Below, in pieces: positions 1 to 5,662 of a DNA stretch of 7,627 nt (position 1 is the first letter of the stretch; each line of letters opens with the position of its first letter). The translations under genes were made by a program, and so were the position numbers. Under the pieces are notes generated by a model. That model saw only the letters and a program-made list of their open reading frames with translations. It made no database searches and was not told the origin of the DNA. The stretch comes from Clostridia bacterium (GTDB lineage Bacteria; Bacillota; Clostridia; Oscillospirales; Acutalibacteraceae), in contig CAAGBH010000155.1 in the NCBI GenBank assembly GCA_900768035.1, positions 1-7,627 on the forward strand, given 5' to 3'.

Positions 1-9
1 ATAAAAACC

Positions 10-23
10 GTCTCATTTGAGAC
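10..23. promoter_or_regulatory. Perfect palindrome, candidate operator of the Crp/Fnr regulator
   Basis: GTCTCATTTGAGAC is a perfect inverted repeat with 6-bp arms (GTCTCA/TGAGAC) around a TT centre. It ends seven bases before the Shine-Dalgarno-like GGGGTGA of the regulator gene. Crp/Fnr dimers bind dyads of about this size, and such genes often control themselves, so autoregulation is inferred. Its closeness to the start codon favours a repressor or roadblock role on the gene's own transcript. In RNA it would also form a small hairpin. No promoter boxes are visible because the window begins only nine bases upstream. Confidence 0.55.
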
Positions 24-37
24 AAAATTGGGGTGAA

Positions 38-676
38 ATGTTGAAATACACTGATTTATTTCTATTTAAAGGTCTTTCTCAAGAAGAAACCGAAGAAATA
101 ACCACTAACCTATCTGATTTAAGAAAATTTAAAAAAGGTGAAATAATTTATTCAAAAACCGATTTTCCTAATGCTATCGGGTTTGTTGTTAAAGGCACCG
201 CTGTTGCGGTTTCTAACAACCAAAACGAAACTTTTTTAAATAAGTTTGAAAAAAACATGTGTTTCGGTGTTGCGGCGGTTTTTGGCGGCGGCGAAAATTA
301 TATAAGCACAATCACTGCCAAAACCGATGTAACCATCCTTTTTATAACCGAAGAACAGTTGAAATCAATCTTTTCTGCCTACCCCGAAACCGCAATTAAC
401 TATATTAATTTTCTTTCAGGAAAGGTGCGGTTTTTAAATAATAAACTATGCGTAATTTCTTGTACAAATGCTTGCGACACTCTTTTAAATTATTTAAAGT
501 CTATAGCAGATGCAGAAGGTTACGCTCAAATTCCCCAAAGTATGACCTTGCTTTCAAAAATGTTGGGGCTTAGCCGTGCAAGTTTGTACCGTGCGCTCGA
601 CACACTTTTGGAAAATGGAAATATCGTAAGGGAAAATAATAATATAAAGGTGATAAAAAATGAAAAAACTAATTAG
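38..676 (+). CDS. Crp/Fnr-family transcriptional regulator
   Basis: A 212-residue protein with the two-domain Crp/Fnr plan. An N-terminal cyclic-nucleotide-binding-like beta-roll spans about residues 8-118 (including FKKGEIIYSK and GFVVKGTAVAV). A long dimerisation helix covers about 119-138, and a C-terminal winged helix-turn-helix about 165-206 (LLSKMLGLSRASLYRALDTL). Effector class cannot be read directly. The N-terminal cysteine cluster of classical FNR is absent, but Cys138, Cys142 and Cys146 form a Cx3Cx3C group between the dimerisation helix and the DNA-binding domain, so redox, metal or Fe-S sensing is possible. An in-frame TTG at 17 lies inside the palindrome with no ribosome site. 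ATG 38 behind GGGGTGA is preferred, although the spacing is short and TTG 41 is an alternative. The gene overlaps the following lipoprotein gene by 17 nt, so it very probably regulates the linked transporter operon. No close family name can be given. Confidence 0.88.
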   Translation: MLKYTDLFLFKGLSQEETEEITTNLSDLRKFKKGEIIYSKTDFPNAIGFVVKGTAVAVSNNQNETFLNKFEKNMCFGVAAVFGGGENYISTITAKTDVTILFITEEQLKSIFSAYPETAINYINFLSGKVRFLNNKLCVISCTNACDTLLNYLKSIADAEGYAQIPQSMTLLSKMLGLSRASLYRALDTLLENGNIVRENNNIKVIKNEKTN

Positions 677-1628
677 TCTCTTACTCACACTCGCTTTGCT
701 GCTTTCTTTTTCTGCTTGTCAGAAAAACGAAAACCTCGATGTTAAATGCAATGTTTACGGTATTGCAGGTCCAACAGGTATCGGTCTTGCCAACCTTATG
801 AAGACAGCATCAAATAACGAAGGCAACCTTGATTATAATATCGCTTTAGCAGCATCCAACGATGAAATTGTTGCTAAAATTTCCAATAAGGAAGCAGATA
901 TTGCCGCAGTTGCAACAAACTTAGCCTCTGTTCTTTACAATAAGACAAACGGCGGTATTAAAGTTCTTGCAATTAACACTTTAGGTGTGCTTAATGTTGT
1001 TACAAAAGGTGTTGAAATCGCTTCTATCAAAGACTTAAAGGGCAAAACCGTTTATTCAACAGGTCAGGGTGCTAACCCCGAATATATCCTTTCAAACATT
1101 TTAACTAATAACGGTTTGAAAATGGGCGAAGATGTAAAGGTTGAGTTCGTTTCACAACCAACTGAACTCGTAAGCAAAGTTGTAACCCAAAAAGAAGCAA
1201 TCGTAATTGCACCACAGCCTGTAGCAACCGCTATTACTGTTAAAGATAAAGATGCTAAAATCGCTATTAATCTCAACGACGAATGGGATAAATTCAATGA
1301 AACCAAACTCGTAATGGGCTGTATCATAGCACGTACAGAGTTTATTGAACAAAACCCCGATGCAATCGAAGTTTTCCTTAAAGACTACGAAAAATCAATT
1401 AAAGCAGTTAATGAGGATATTGACTCTACCGCAACCTATTGCGAAGAATTTGGTATAGTTACTCCTGCAGCAGTTGCTAAAAAGGCTATCCCCTATTGCA
1501 ACATTGTTTTCCAACGTGATGATGAATTGAAAACCAACCTTTCGGCTTACCTTCAATTTTTATTCAAAGCAAATCCCAAAAGCATAGGCGCAAAATTGCC
1601 TGATGAAAACTTCTACTACAGTAAGTAA
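660..1628 (+). CDS. ABC transporter substrate-binding lipoprotein (SsuA/NMT1-like fold)
   Basis: A 322-residue extracytoplasmic solute-binding protein. A short basic start (MKK), a hydrophobic core and FSAC at residues 17-20 make a lipoprotein signal, with Cys20 as the predicted lipidated residue; Phe at -3 is slightly unusual. The mature part shows features of the nitrate/sulfonate/taurine/NMT1-like class of periplasmic-binding proteins: an early glycine-rich loop (GPTGIGLANLM, about 38-48), a central IKDLKGKTVYSTGQGANPEY segment (about 122-141), and a QPVATA segment near 186-191. I recall a clostridial family that looks like this and ends in LPDENFYY-type tails, usually of unassigned substrate. 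It starts at ATG 660 behind AAAGGTGA, overlaps the regulator by 17 nt and is itself overlapped by the permease gene, so it is the capture subunit of this importer. Sulfonates, nitrate, or pyrimidine precursors are all possible ligands; none is demonstrated. Confidence 0.87.
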   Translation: MKKLISLLLTLALLLSFSACQKNENLDVKCNVYGIAGPTGIGLANLMKTASNNEGNLDYNIALAASNDEIVAKISNKEADIAAVATNLASVLYNKTNGGIKVLAINTLGVLNVVTKGVEIASIKDLKGKTVYSTGQGANPEYILSNILTNNGLKMGEDVKVEFVSQPTELVSKVVTQKEAIVIAPQPVATAITVKDKDAKIAINLNDEWDKFNETKLVMGCIIARTEFIEQNPDAIEVFLKDYEKSIKAVNEDIDSTATYCEEFGIVTPAAVAKKAIPYCNIVFQRDDELKTNLSAYLQFLFKANPKSIGAKLPDENFYYSK

Positions 1629-2355
1629 AATTTTAAGGAAATCCGCCATACTGATATTTTGGTTGGCAGTATGGCAGATTTTAAGCCTTTTAATAAATAA
1701 GCAACTTTTAATCCCCTCCCCGCTTTCAACTTTTGAAGCATTAGTGCAACTTTGTAAAACGACCGAATTTTATTATTCTGTGGTTATTTCATTACTACGA
1801 ATAGTTTTAGGTTTCACTTTAGGTGTGTTATCGGGTTTTTTAGGCGGTTTAATTTCTTCAAAATATAAAATTTTTAAAGAAATTACCGCTCCCGTTTTGC
1901 AACTAATTAAAGCCGTACCTGTGGCATCTTTTATTATTCTCGCTTTTTTCTGGTTTGAAAGCGCATATCTGCCGATTTTTATATCTTTCTTGATGGTAGT
2001 TCCGATTATATGGTCTAATGTTGAAACCTCACTTAACGGAATTGATAGAAAATATATTGAATTGGGAAGGGTTTATAAATTAAGGAACTTTAAAATATTT
2101 TTTGAAATAAAACTTCCCTTTATTATGCCGTCTTTCATTTCCGCAAGCCTTACTTCATTAGGTTTTGCATGGAAATCAGGAATTGCGGCAGAAGTAATCT
2201 GCAAACCGATTAACTCTTTAGGTAAAATGTTAGAGCAATCCAAAACACACCTTGAAATCGCTGAAGTTTTCGCTTTAACAAGCGTTGTGGCTTTGCTTTC
2301 GTTATTGCTTGAAATAACTCTGAAAAAGGCGTTAAGGAGGTTTTATAATGATTAA
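1603..2355 (+). CDS. ABC transporter permease (SsuC/TauC-type, BPD_transp_1)
   Basis: A 250-residue integral membrane protein with about six hydrophobic segments (near 14-32, 62-84, 103-118, 122-139, 176-196 and 222-240). The cytoplasmic coupling loop of importers (EAA loop) is recognisable at about 151-176: YIELGRVYKL followed by an I-K-LP-IMP ending, matching the conserved E..G........LP pattern. The early LLIPSPLSTFEAL segment is typical of the SsuC/TauC/NrtB permeases. ATG 1603 lies 26 nt inside the solute-binding gene and has no good ribosome site, so translation is probably coupled to the upstream cistron. The family's usual N-terminal layout (KILRK, then FWLAVWQ) supports a start here. 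The gene overlaps the ATPase by 8 nt. It forms the channel of the importer. Length is normal for the family. Confidence 0.88.
   Translation: MKTSTTVSKILRKSAILIFWLAVWQILSLLINKQLLIPSPLSTFEALVQLCKTTEFYYSVVISLLRIVLGFTLGVLSGFLGGLISSKYKIFKEITAPVLQLIKAVPVASFIILAFFWFESAYLPIFISFLMVVPIIWSNVETSLNGIDRKYIELGRVYKLRNFKIFFEIKLPFIMPSFISASLTSLGFAWKSGIAAEVICKPINSLGKMLEQSKTHLEIAEVFALTSVVALLSLLLEITLKKALRRFYND
2334..2340 (+). promoter_or_regulatory. Strong Shine-Dalgarno for the ATPase gene
   Basis: AAGGAGG lies seven bases before ATG 2348 and within the end of the permease coding sequence. It fixes the ATPase start and suggests the ATPase is translated more independently than the permease, which lacks such a site. 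Confidence 0.85.
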
Positions 2356-2908
2356 AATTGATAAAATCTCATTCTCTTATCCCAATAAAAAAGTTTTTGA
2401 AGACCTTTCACTCAATATTGCAAGTAATGAACGGATATGGCTTTACGGTGAAAGCGGTTGCGGTAAAACAACCCTTGCCCGTCTTATTTTAGGATTAGAA
2501 ACAGCAACTGACGGAAATATCATTACAAACGGAAATATCAAACCATCGGTAGTTTTTCAGGAAAACCGCCTTTTGCCTTTTAAAACTATTTTAGAAAATA
2601 TAACACTAATCGGTGCTGACAAAGAAATAGCAAAAGAAAACTTAAAAGCGCTCGGGATAGCGGAAACTGAAAATATGTACCCAAGTCAACTTTCGGGCGG
2701 TATGAAACGGAGAGTGGCTATTGCAAGGGCTTTATCTGTTCCCTTTGATTTACTGATTCTTGATGAGCCATTTACAGGTCTTGACCTGAATAATATTGAA
2801 TTATCAGCCAAAAGAATCAACGAAATCGCAAAAGATAAAGCGGTAATTCTTATAACACACTCGCCAGAAGAAGCACAACTTTTAAATGCAAATAAAAAAA
2901 TCCTTTGA
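2348..2908 (+). CDS. ABC transporter ATP-binding protein, short form
   Basis: A 186-residue nucleotide-binding subunit with every core motif in order: Walker A GESGCGKT (34-41), Q-loop Gln71 (VVFQEN), signature LSGGM (115-119), Walker B LLILDE (135-140) with catalytic Glu140, D-loop GLD (144-146) and switch His171 (ITHSPEEA). It should energise the preceding permease. It is clearly shorter than typical SsuB/TauB/NrtD proteins (about 240-260 residues) and stops about 15 residues after the H-loop, so the usual C-terminal beta-strands and tail are missing. All catalytic parts are intact, and similarly short ATPases occur in Clostridia, so it is probably functional. The stop codon TGA (2906-2908) sits inside the left arm of the terminator hairpin; a late deletion or an early stop created by the hairpin is possible. 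Confidence 0.9.
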   Translation: MIKIDKISFSYPNKKVFEDLSLNIASNERIWLYGESGCGKTTLARLILGLETATDGNIITNGNIKPSVVFQENRLLPFKTILENITLIGADKEIAKENLKALGIAETENMYPSQLSGGMKRRVAIARALSVPFDLLILDEPFTGLDLNNIELSAKRINEIAKDKAVILITHSPEEAQLLNANKKIL

Positions 2909-2925
2909 TTTCAAAGGATTTTTTT
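2894..2925 (+). terminator. Rho-independent terminator of the Crp/ABC operon
   Basis: TCCTTTGA (2901-2908) and TCAAAGGA (2911-2918) form a perfect stem around TT. It is extended by seven A bases on the left and seven T bases on the right, giving up to 15 pairs and a U tail. The left arm includes the last codons and stop of the ATPase gene. Confidence 0.9.
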
Positions 2926-2935
2926 ATTTGTGAAG

Positions 2936-2964
2936 TTGACATTGACTTTGCTTTATAATATAAT
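2936..2964 (+). promoter_or_regulatory. Consensus sigma-A promoter of ddh
   Basis: TTGACA (2936-2941), a 17-base spacer, and TATAAT (2959-2964) match the vegetative consensus exactly. A second overlapping TATAAT (2954-2959) and TTGACT (2942-2947) are also present but less well spaced. The -10 box lies 26 bases before ATG 2991, giving a short leader with AAGGAG at 2976-2981. This suggests strong constitutive expression. Confidence 0.88.
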
Positions 2965-2990
2965 TTTTAAGTAAAAAGGAGACGGATTAT

Positions 2991-3971
2991 ATGAAAATAG
3001 CAATCTTAGGCTACGGCAATTTGGGCCGTGGTGTTGAATGTGCAATCAAGCAAAATGACGATATGGAACTTGTTGCAGTCTTTACCCGAAGAAATCCTGA
3101 AAACGTCAATATTAAGACTAAAACCGCAAAGGTTTTACATATTGACGATGCCATAAACTATAAAGACCAAATTGATGTTTTGATAATTTGCGGCGGCAGT
3201 GCTACCGACTTGCCGATACAAACACCGCAGTTTGTTAAACACTTCAATGTAATAGACAGTTTTGATACCCACGCAAAAATCCCCGAACATTTTAAAAATG
3301 TTGATACTATCGCTCAGCAAAGCGGGAAAATCGGTATAATTTCTGTTGGTTGGGACCCTGGTATGTTCTCACTTAATAGACTCTATGCCAACGCCGTTCT
3401 CCGTAACGGCAGTGATTATACATTCTGGGGCAAAGGCGTAAGCCAAGGTCACTCAGACGCTATAAGGCGTATTGAGGGCGTTTTGGACGCAAGACAGTAT
3501 ACTGTTCCGTGTGAGGATGCTGTGAATGCGGTTCGTGAGGGCACGAACCCCCAACTCACCACAAGACAAAAACACACAAGAGAATGTTTTGTTGTGGTAT
3601 CTGACGATGCCGATAAAGTAAAAATCGAAAATGAAATTAAAACTATGCCAAACTATTTTGCCGATTATGACACAACGGTTTATTTTATCACACAAGAAGA
3701 AATGGACCTCAATCATAAAAATCTACCTCACGGCGGTATGGTAATCCGTAGCGGAAAAACCGGTTGGAATGAAGATAACAATGCAATAATTGAATATAGT
3801 TTAAAACTCGATTCCAATCCCGAATTTACTGCAAGTGTTCTTGTGGCATACGCAAGGGCGGCTTACAGATTAAACCAAGAGGGTAAAAAGGGCTGTAAAA
3901 CTGTTTTTGACATCCCGCCCGCACTCTTATCTGCAAAACCTTATGAAGAATTAATTAAAAATTTACTGTAA
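2991..3971 (+). CDS. ddh: meso-diaminopimelate D-dehydrogenase
   Basis: A 326-residue NADPH-dependent enzyme (EC 1.4.1.16) that reductively aminates L-2-amino-6-oxopimelate (from tetrahydrodipicolinate) to meso-diaminopimelate in one step. It is a shortcut in lysine and peptidoglycan precursor synthesis and acts in the cytoplasm. The N-terminus is a Rossmann dinucleotide-binding motif, GYGNLG (7-12). Segments characteristic of the family follow: CGGSATDLP (67-75), DSFDTH (89-94), SVGWDPGMFSLNR (118-130), FWGKGVSQGHSDAIRR (145-160) and LPHGGM (245-250). Length matches the roughly 320-330 residues usual for the family, with no gaps or frameshift. ATG 2991 has a good ribosome site (AAGGAG) nine bases upstream. 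The gene is transcribed alone, between its own promoter and terminator. Meso-diaminopimelate in the cell wall is implied, which fits the nearby wall-hydrolase-like gene only loosely. Confidence 0.96.
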   Translation: MKIAILGYGNLGRGVECAIKQNDDMELVAVFTRRNPENVNIKTKTAKVLHIDDAINYKDQIDVLIICGGSATDLPIQTPQFVKHFNVIDSFDTHAKIPEHFKNVDTIAQQSGKIGIISVGWDPGMFSLNRLYANAVLRNGSDYTFWGKGVSQGHSDAIRRIEGVLDARQYTVPCEDAVNAVREGTNPQLTTRQKHTRECFVVVSDDADKVKIENEIKTMPNYFADYDTTVYFITQEEMDLNHKNLPHGGMVIRSGKTGWNEDNNAIIEYSLKLDSNPEFTASVLVAYARAAYRLNQEGKKGCKTVFDIPPALLSAKPYEELIKNLL

Positions 3972-4006
3972 ACAAAAAGAGCCGTTTTAAAACGGCTCTT
4001 TTTGTT
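3971..4006. terminator. Terminator after ddh, 18-bp perfect dyad
   Basis: Bases 3971-3988 and 3989-4006 are exact reverse complements centred on GCCGTTTT/AAAACGGC. The RNA would fold into a long stem with a small TTAA-centred loop, a GC core (GAGCCG/CGGCTC) and U-rich right side. The stem begins at the last base of the ddh stop codon. The symmetry means it could act on both strands. Confidence 0.9.
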
Positions 4007-4047
4007 TTAAGGGGAGAAAAAATTTCATAAAACTAATGTTTTAGAAA

Positions 4048-4082
4048 TTGTACCAAACGGGTGCGGCTCCCTCTTGGCACAA
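4048..4082. repeat. Structured, locally GC-richer inverted repeat in the gap before the SpoIIQ-like gene
   Basis: TTGTACCAA (4048-4056) and TTGGCACAA (4074-4082) are inverted copies with one mismatch. Between them GGG (4059-4061) can pair with CCC (4069-4071) around a TGCGGCT loop. The inner part is GC-rich, in contrast with the AT-rich flanks. The right arm overlaps the proposed -35 box of the next promoter. It could be an operator, a small structured RNA element or one copy of a dispersed repeat. No T-run follows, so it is not a terminator. No second copy lies in this window. The rest of the 3972-4188 gap shows only the ddh terminator and promoter-like AT-rich sequence. Confidence 0.5.
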
Positions 4083-4101
4083 GTATATAATAAACTATAA
4101 T
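4074..4101 (+). promoter_or_regulatory. Probable promoter of the M23/SpoIIQ-like gene
   Basis: TTGGCA (4074-4079), a 16-base spacer and TATAAT (4096-4101) resemble a sigma-A promoter. The leader would be about 80 bases long, with ribosome site AAAGGATG near 4177-4184. The -35 box is part of the right arm of the inverted repeat, which suggests control by a DNA-binding protein. If the gene is truly spoIIQ, a forespore sigma-F promoter would be expected; I could not find a convincing one. Confidence 0.5.
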
Positions 4102-4188
4102 TGTTTCCTTTTTATTAACAAATTTTAAATTTTTTGAAAGAATATAATTAAAATTTTCCGTCAATAATAAATACGAAAGGATGATTTT

Positions 4189-4881
4189 ATGAAATATTCG
4201 CAATATTCCTCAAATAAAAAGGGGAATTCCGCTTTTTATATTATTATAGCATTTTGCTTAGTTATAATTGGTGTTGCGGCTTGGTTTGCCTTTTCAAGAA
4301 TGAATACCGAGCCTCAGACTCAATCCGTTCCCGAAAGCAGCAGAGAAAACGACAGTAAAGAATATTCCAGCGACAATTCATCATATAATAACAGTAGTGA
4401 TATGATGCCTGAAACTCCGTCAGAAATGGTTCCGTCAGATATTGTAAATGAAACGGTTGAAAGCGAACCTTACACTCAGCCAAAATCTTACGCCTTGCCC
4501 GTTAACGGTGAGATTTTAAAAGATTTCAGCGCTGATACCTTGCAATATTCTGCCACATTCGGTGATATGCGTATTCATAATGCGATTGATATTGCCTGTG
4601 CCGACGGTACAGTTGTTACAGCCTGCACCGACGGTAAAATCCAATCTATTGAAGACAGCGCTTCACTTGGAAAAGTTGTCACTATCGACCACGGTGACGG
4701 ACTGATAATAAAATATGCCGCTCTCAAAGATATTTCAGTTAAAAACGGTCAAAATATAAAAATAGGCGACCGCTTAGGCGTTGTGACCACCGTTCCAAGC
4801 GAATGTGAAGACCAAAGCCATCTTCACATTGAAGCCTTTGATAATGGAAAAAGCATCTCGGTTTTAGACCTTCTTAAATAA
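4189..4881 (+). CDS. Membrane-anchored M23/LytM-domain protein, SpoIIQ-like
   Basis: A 230-residue protein with a short cytoplasmic start, one membrane helix (about 15-36), a low-complexity Ser/Asn/Glu/Pro-rich linker (about 40-100) and a C-terminal LytM/M23 endopeptidase-type domain (about 103-230). Zinc-ligand motifs are present: H130xxxD134 (HNAID) and H211xH213 (HLH). The YxHL motif that supplies another active-site histidine in LytM is YAAL (176-179) here, so one catalytic histidine appears lost. The single-pass anchor, short length and sequence style around LGKVVTIDHGDGL resemble SpoIIQ of Clostridia, the forespore partner of SpoIIIAH in the engulfment channel. That identity is inferred; an ordinary M23 wall-hydrolase-like or scaffold protein is the alternative. 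ATG 4189 follows AAAGGATG. The gene is transcribed alone, and spoIIIA genes are not nearby. Confidence 0.8.
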   Translation: MKYSQYSSNKKGNSAFYIIIAFCLVIIGVAAWFAFSRMNTEPQTQSVPESSRENDSKEYSSDNSSYNNSSDMMPETPSEMVPSDIVNETVESEPYTQPKSYALPVNGEILKDFSADTLQYSATFGDMRIHNAIDIACADGTVVTACTDGKIQSIEDSASLGKVVTIDHGDGLIIKYAALKDISVKNGQNIKIGDRLGVVTTVPSECEDQSHLHIEAFDNGKSISVLDLLK

Positions 4882-4919
4882 ACCTTGCCCTCGGAAATTA
4901 TCGTTTAGGGGCAAAAAAG

Positions 4920-4951
4920 AAAAATGTCATCTTAAAAAGATGGCATTTTTT
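4920..4951 (+). terminator. Terminator after the M23 gene
   Basis: ATGTCATCTT (4924-4933) pairs with AAGATGGCAT (4937-4946) with one G-U pair and an AAA loop. A-rich sequence flanks the left and a T-run (4947-4951) the right. The downstream rubrerythrin promoter begins two bases later. Confidence 0.85.
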
Positions 4952-4952
4952 C

Positions 4953-4981
4953 TTGTAAATAAAATTATAATATGTTATACT
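4953..4981 (+). promoter_or_regulatory. Promoter of the rubrerythrin gene
   Basis: TTGTAA (4953-4958), a 17-base spacer and TATACT (4976-4981) form a sigma-A-like promoter packed against the preceding terminator. The leader to ATG 5010 is about 20 bases. I see no clear PerR-type dyad, although the region is AT-rich enough to hide a weak one. Confidence 0.7.
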
Positions 4982-4994
4982 GAAAGAAAAAATT

Positions 4995-5004
4995 AAAAGG
5001 GTGA
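4995..5004 (+). promoter_or_regulatory. Ribosome site that sets the rubrerythrin start at 5010
   Basis: AAAAGGGTGA ends five bases before ATG 5010. The in-frame GTG at 5001 lies inside this site, so it is unlikely to be the start. Confidence 0.85.
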
Positions 5005-5009
5005 TTAAT

Positions 5010-5546
5010 ATGTCAAAATATCAAGGCACAAAAACCGAAAAAAACCTTGAGGCTGCTTTTGCAGGCGAATCCCAAGCAAGAAACAAATACACATACTTTG
5101 CGTCTGTTGCTAAAAAGCAAGGCTTTGAACAAATTTCAGCGCTTTTCTTAAAAACCGCTGACAACGAAAAAGAACATGCTAAAATGTGGTTTAAAGAATT
5201 AAACGGCATCGGTGATACCGCTCAAAATCTTGCAGCAGCAGCCGACGGCGAAAACTATGAATGGACAGATATGTACGAAGGTTTCGCCAAAGATGCTGAA
5301 GAAGAAGGCTTTACTGAATTGGCTAAAAAATTCCGTTTAGTAGCCGCTATCGAAAAGCACCACGAAGAACGCTACCGTGCATTACTTAAGAATGTTGAAA
5401 CTGCGGAAGTTTTCAAAAAGTGTGATGTTAAGGTTTGGGAATGCCGTAACTGCGGTCACCTCGTTGTAGGTACTGAAGCGCCTGACCTTTGCCCCACTTG
5501 CGCTCATCCGCAAAGTTACTTCGAAATTCACGCAGAAAATTATTAA
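5010..5546 (+). CDS. rbr: Rubrerythrin
   Basis: A 178-residue cytoplasmic non-haem iron protein that acts as an NADH-linked peroxidase in anaerobes and protects against hydrogen peroxide. It has the standard two-domain layout. A ferritin-like four-helix bundle (about 1-135) carries di-iron ligands Glu20 (AGESQAR), Glu53 and His56 (DNEKEH), the DAEEEGF segment (95-101) and EKHHEERY (115-122). A C-terminal rubredoxin domain has its Fe(Cys)4 ligands at Cys145, Cys148, Cys161 and Cys164 (ECRNCG and CPTC). Length is typical, and all ligand segments look intact. Electrons would come from a rubredoxin or flavoprotein reductase that is not encoded nearby. The gene stands alone between its own promoter and hairpin, and its presence supports an anaerobic host. 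Confidence 0.97.
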   Translation: MSKYQGTKTEKNLEAAFAGESQARNKYTYFASVAKKQGFEQISALFLKTADNEKEHAKMWFKELNGIGDTAQNLAAAADGENYEWTDMYEGFAKDAEEEGFTELAKKFRLVAAIEKHHEERYRALLKNVETAEVFKKCDVKVWECRNCGHLVVGTEAPDLCPTCAHPQSYFEIHAENY

Positions 5547-5558
5547 TCAAAAATTTAG

Positions 5559-5588
5559 AATGGCTTGCTTTTTTAGGCAAGCCATTTT
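5559..5588 (+). terminator. Terminator after rubrerythrin
   Basis: AATGGCTTGC (5559-5568) and GCAAGCCATT (5577-5586) form a perfect 10-bp stem with a T-rich eight-base loop. The T-run after it is short (TTTT, then CC), so termination may be only moderately efficient. Confidence 0.78.
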
Positions 5589-5602
5589 CCATTTAAATTT
5601 TA

Positions 5603-5631
5603 TTGACAAAAATCGTCAAAAGTTTTAAAAT
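5603..5631 (+). promoter_or_regulatory. Promoter of the lipid kinase gene, with TTGAC/GTCAA dyad
   Basis: TTGACA (5603-5608), a 17-base spacer and TAAAAT (5626-5631) form a plausible sigma-A promoter. TATAGT at 5632-5637 is another -10-like box but is spaced too far away. TTGAC (5603-5607) and GTCAA (5615-5619) form a small inverted repeat covering the -35 region, which could be a protein site or chance. Confidence 0.6.
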
Positions 5632-5648
5632 TATAGTATCAATTAACC

Positions 5649-5662
5649 GAGGTGTTTTTTTG
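5649..5662 (+). promoter_or_regulatory. Ribosome site and TTG start of the lipid kinase gene
   Basis: GAGGTG (5649-5654) lies five bases before TTG 5660. A longer in-frame reading from TTG 5603 would start inside the -35 box and adds residues that do not resemble the family, so TTG 5660 is preferred. Confidence 0.78.

Noticed and set aside
17..37. TTG 17 as the start of the Crp/Fnr gene.
   Set aside because: It lies within the palindrome, has no ribosome site, and adds seven residues atypical of the family. ATG 38 behind GGGGTGA is better.
1064..1352. Minus-strand open frames across the solute-binding protein gene.
   Set aside because: They lie antisense to a clearly recognised gene, have no ribosome site or family resemblance, and are explained by the codon bias of the real gene.
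4074..4095. TTGGCAC resembles the -24 element of a sigma-54 promoter.
   Set aside because: No TTGC-type -12 element follows at the required distance, and no sigma-54 activator gene is nearby. A sigma-A reading (TTGGCA, 16 bases, TATAAT) fits better.
4885..4914. Hairpin TTGCCC/GGGCAA after the M23 gene as a first terminator.
   Set aside because: The stem is only six pairs with an 18-base loop and is followed by A bases rather than T bases. The stronger hairpin at 4924-4946 explains termination.
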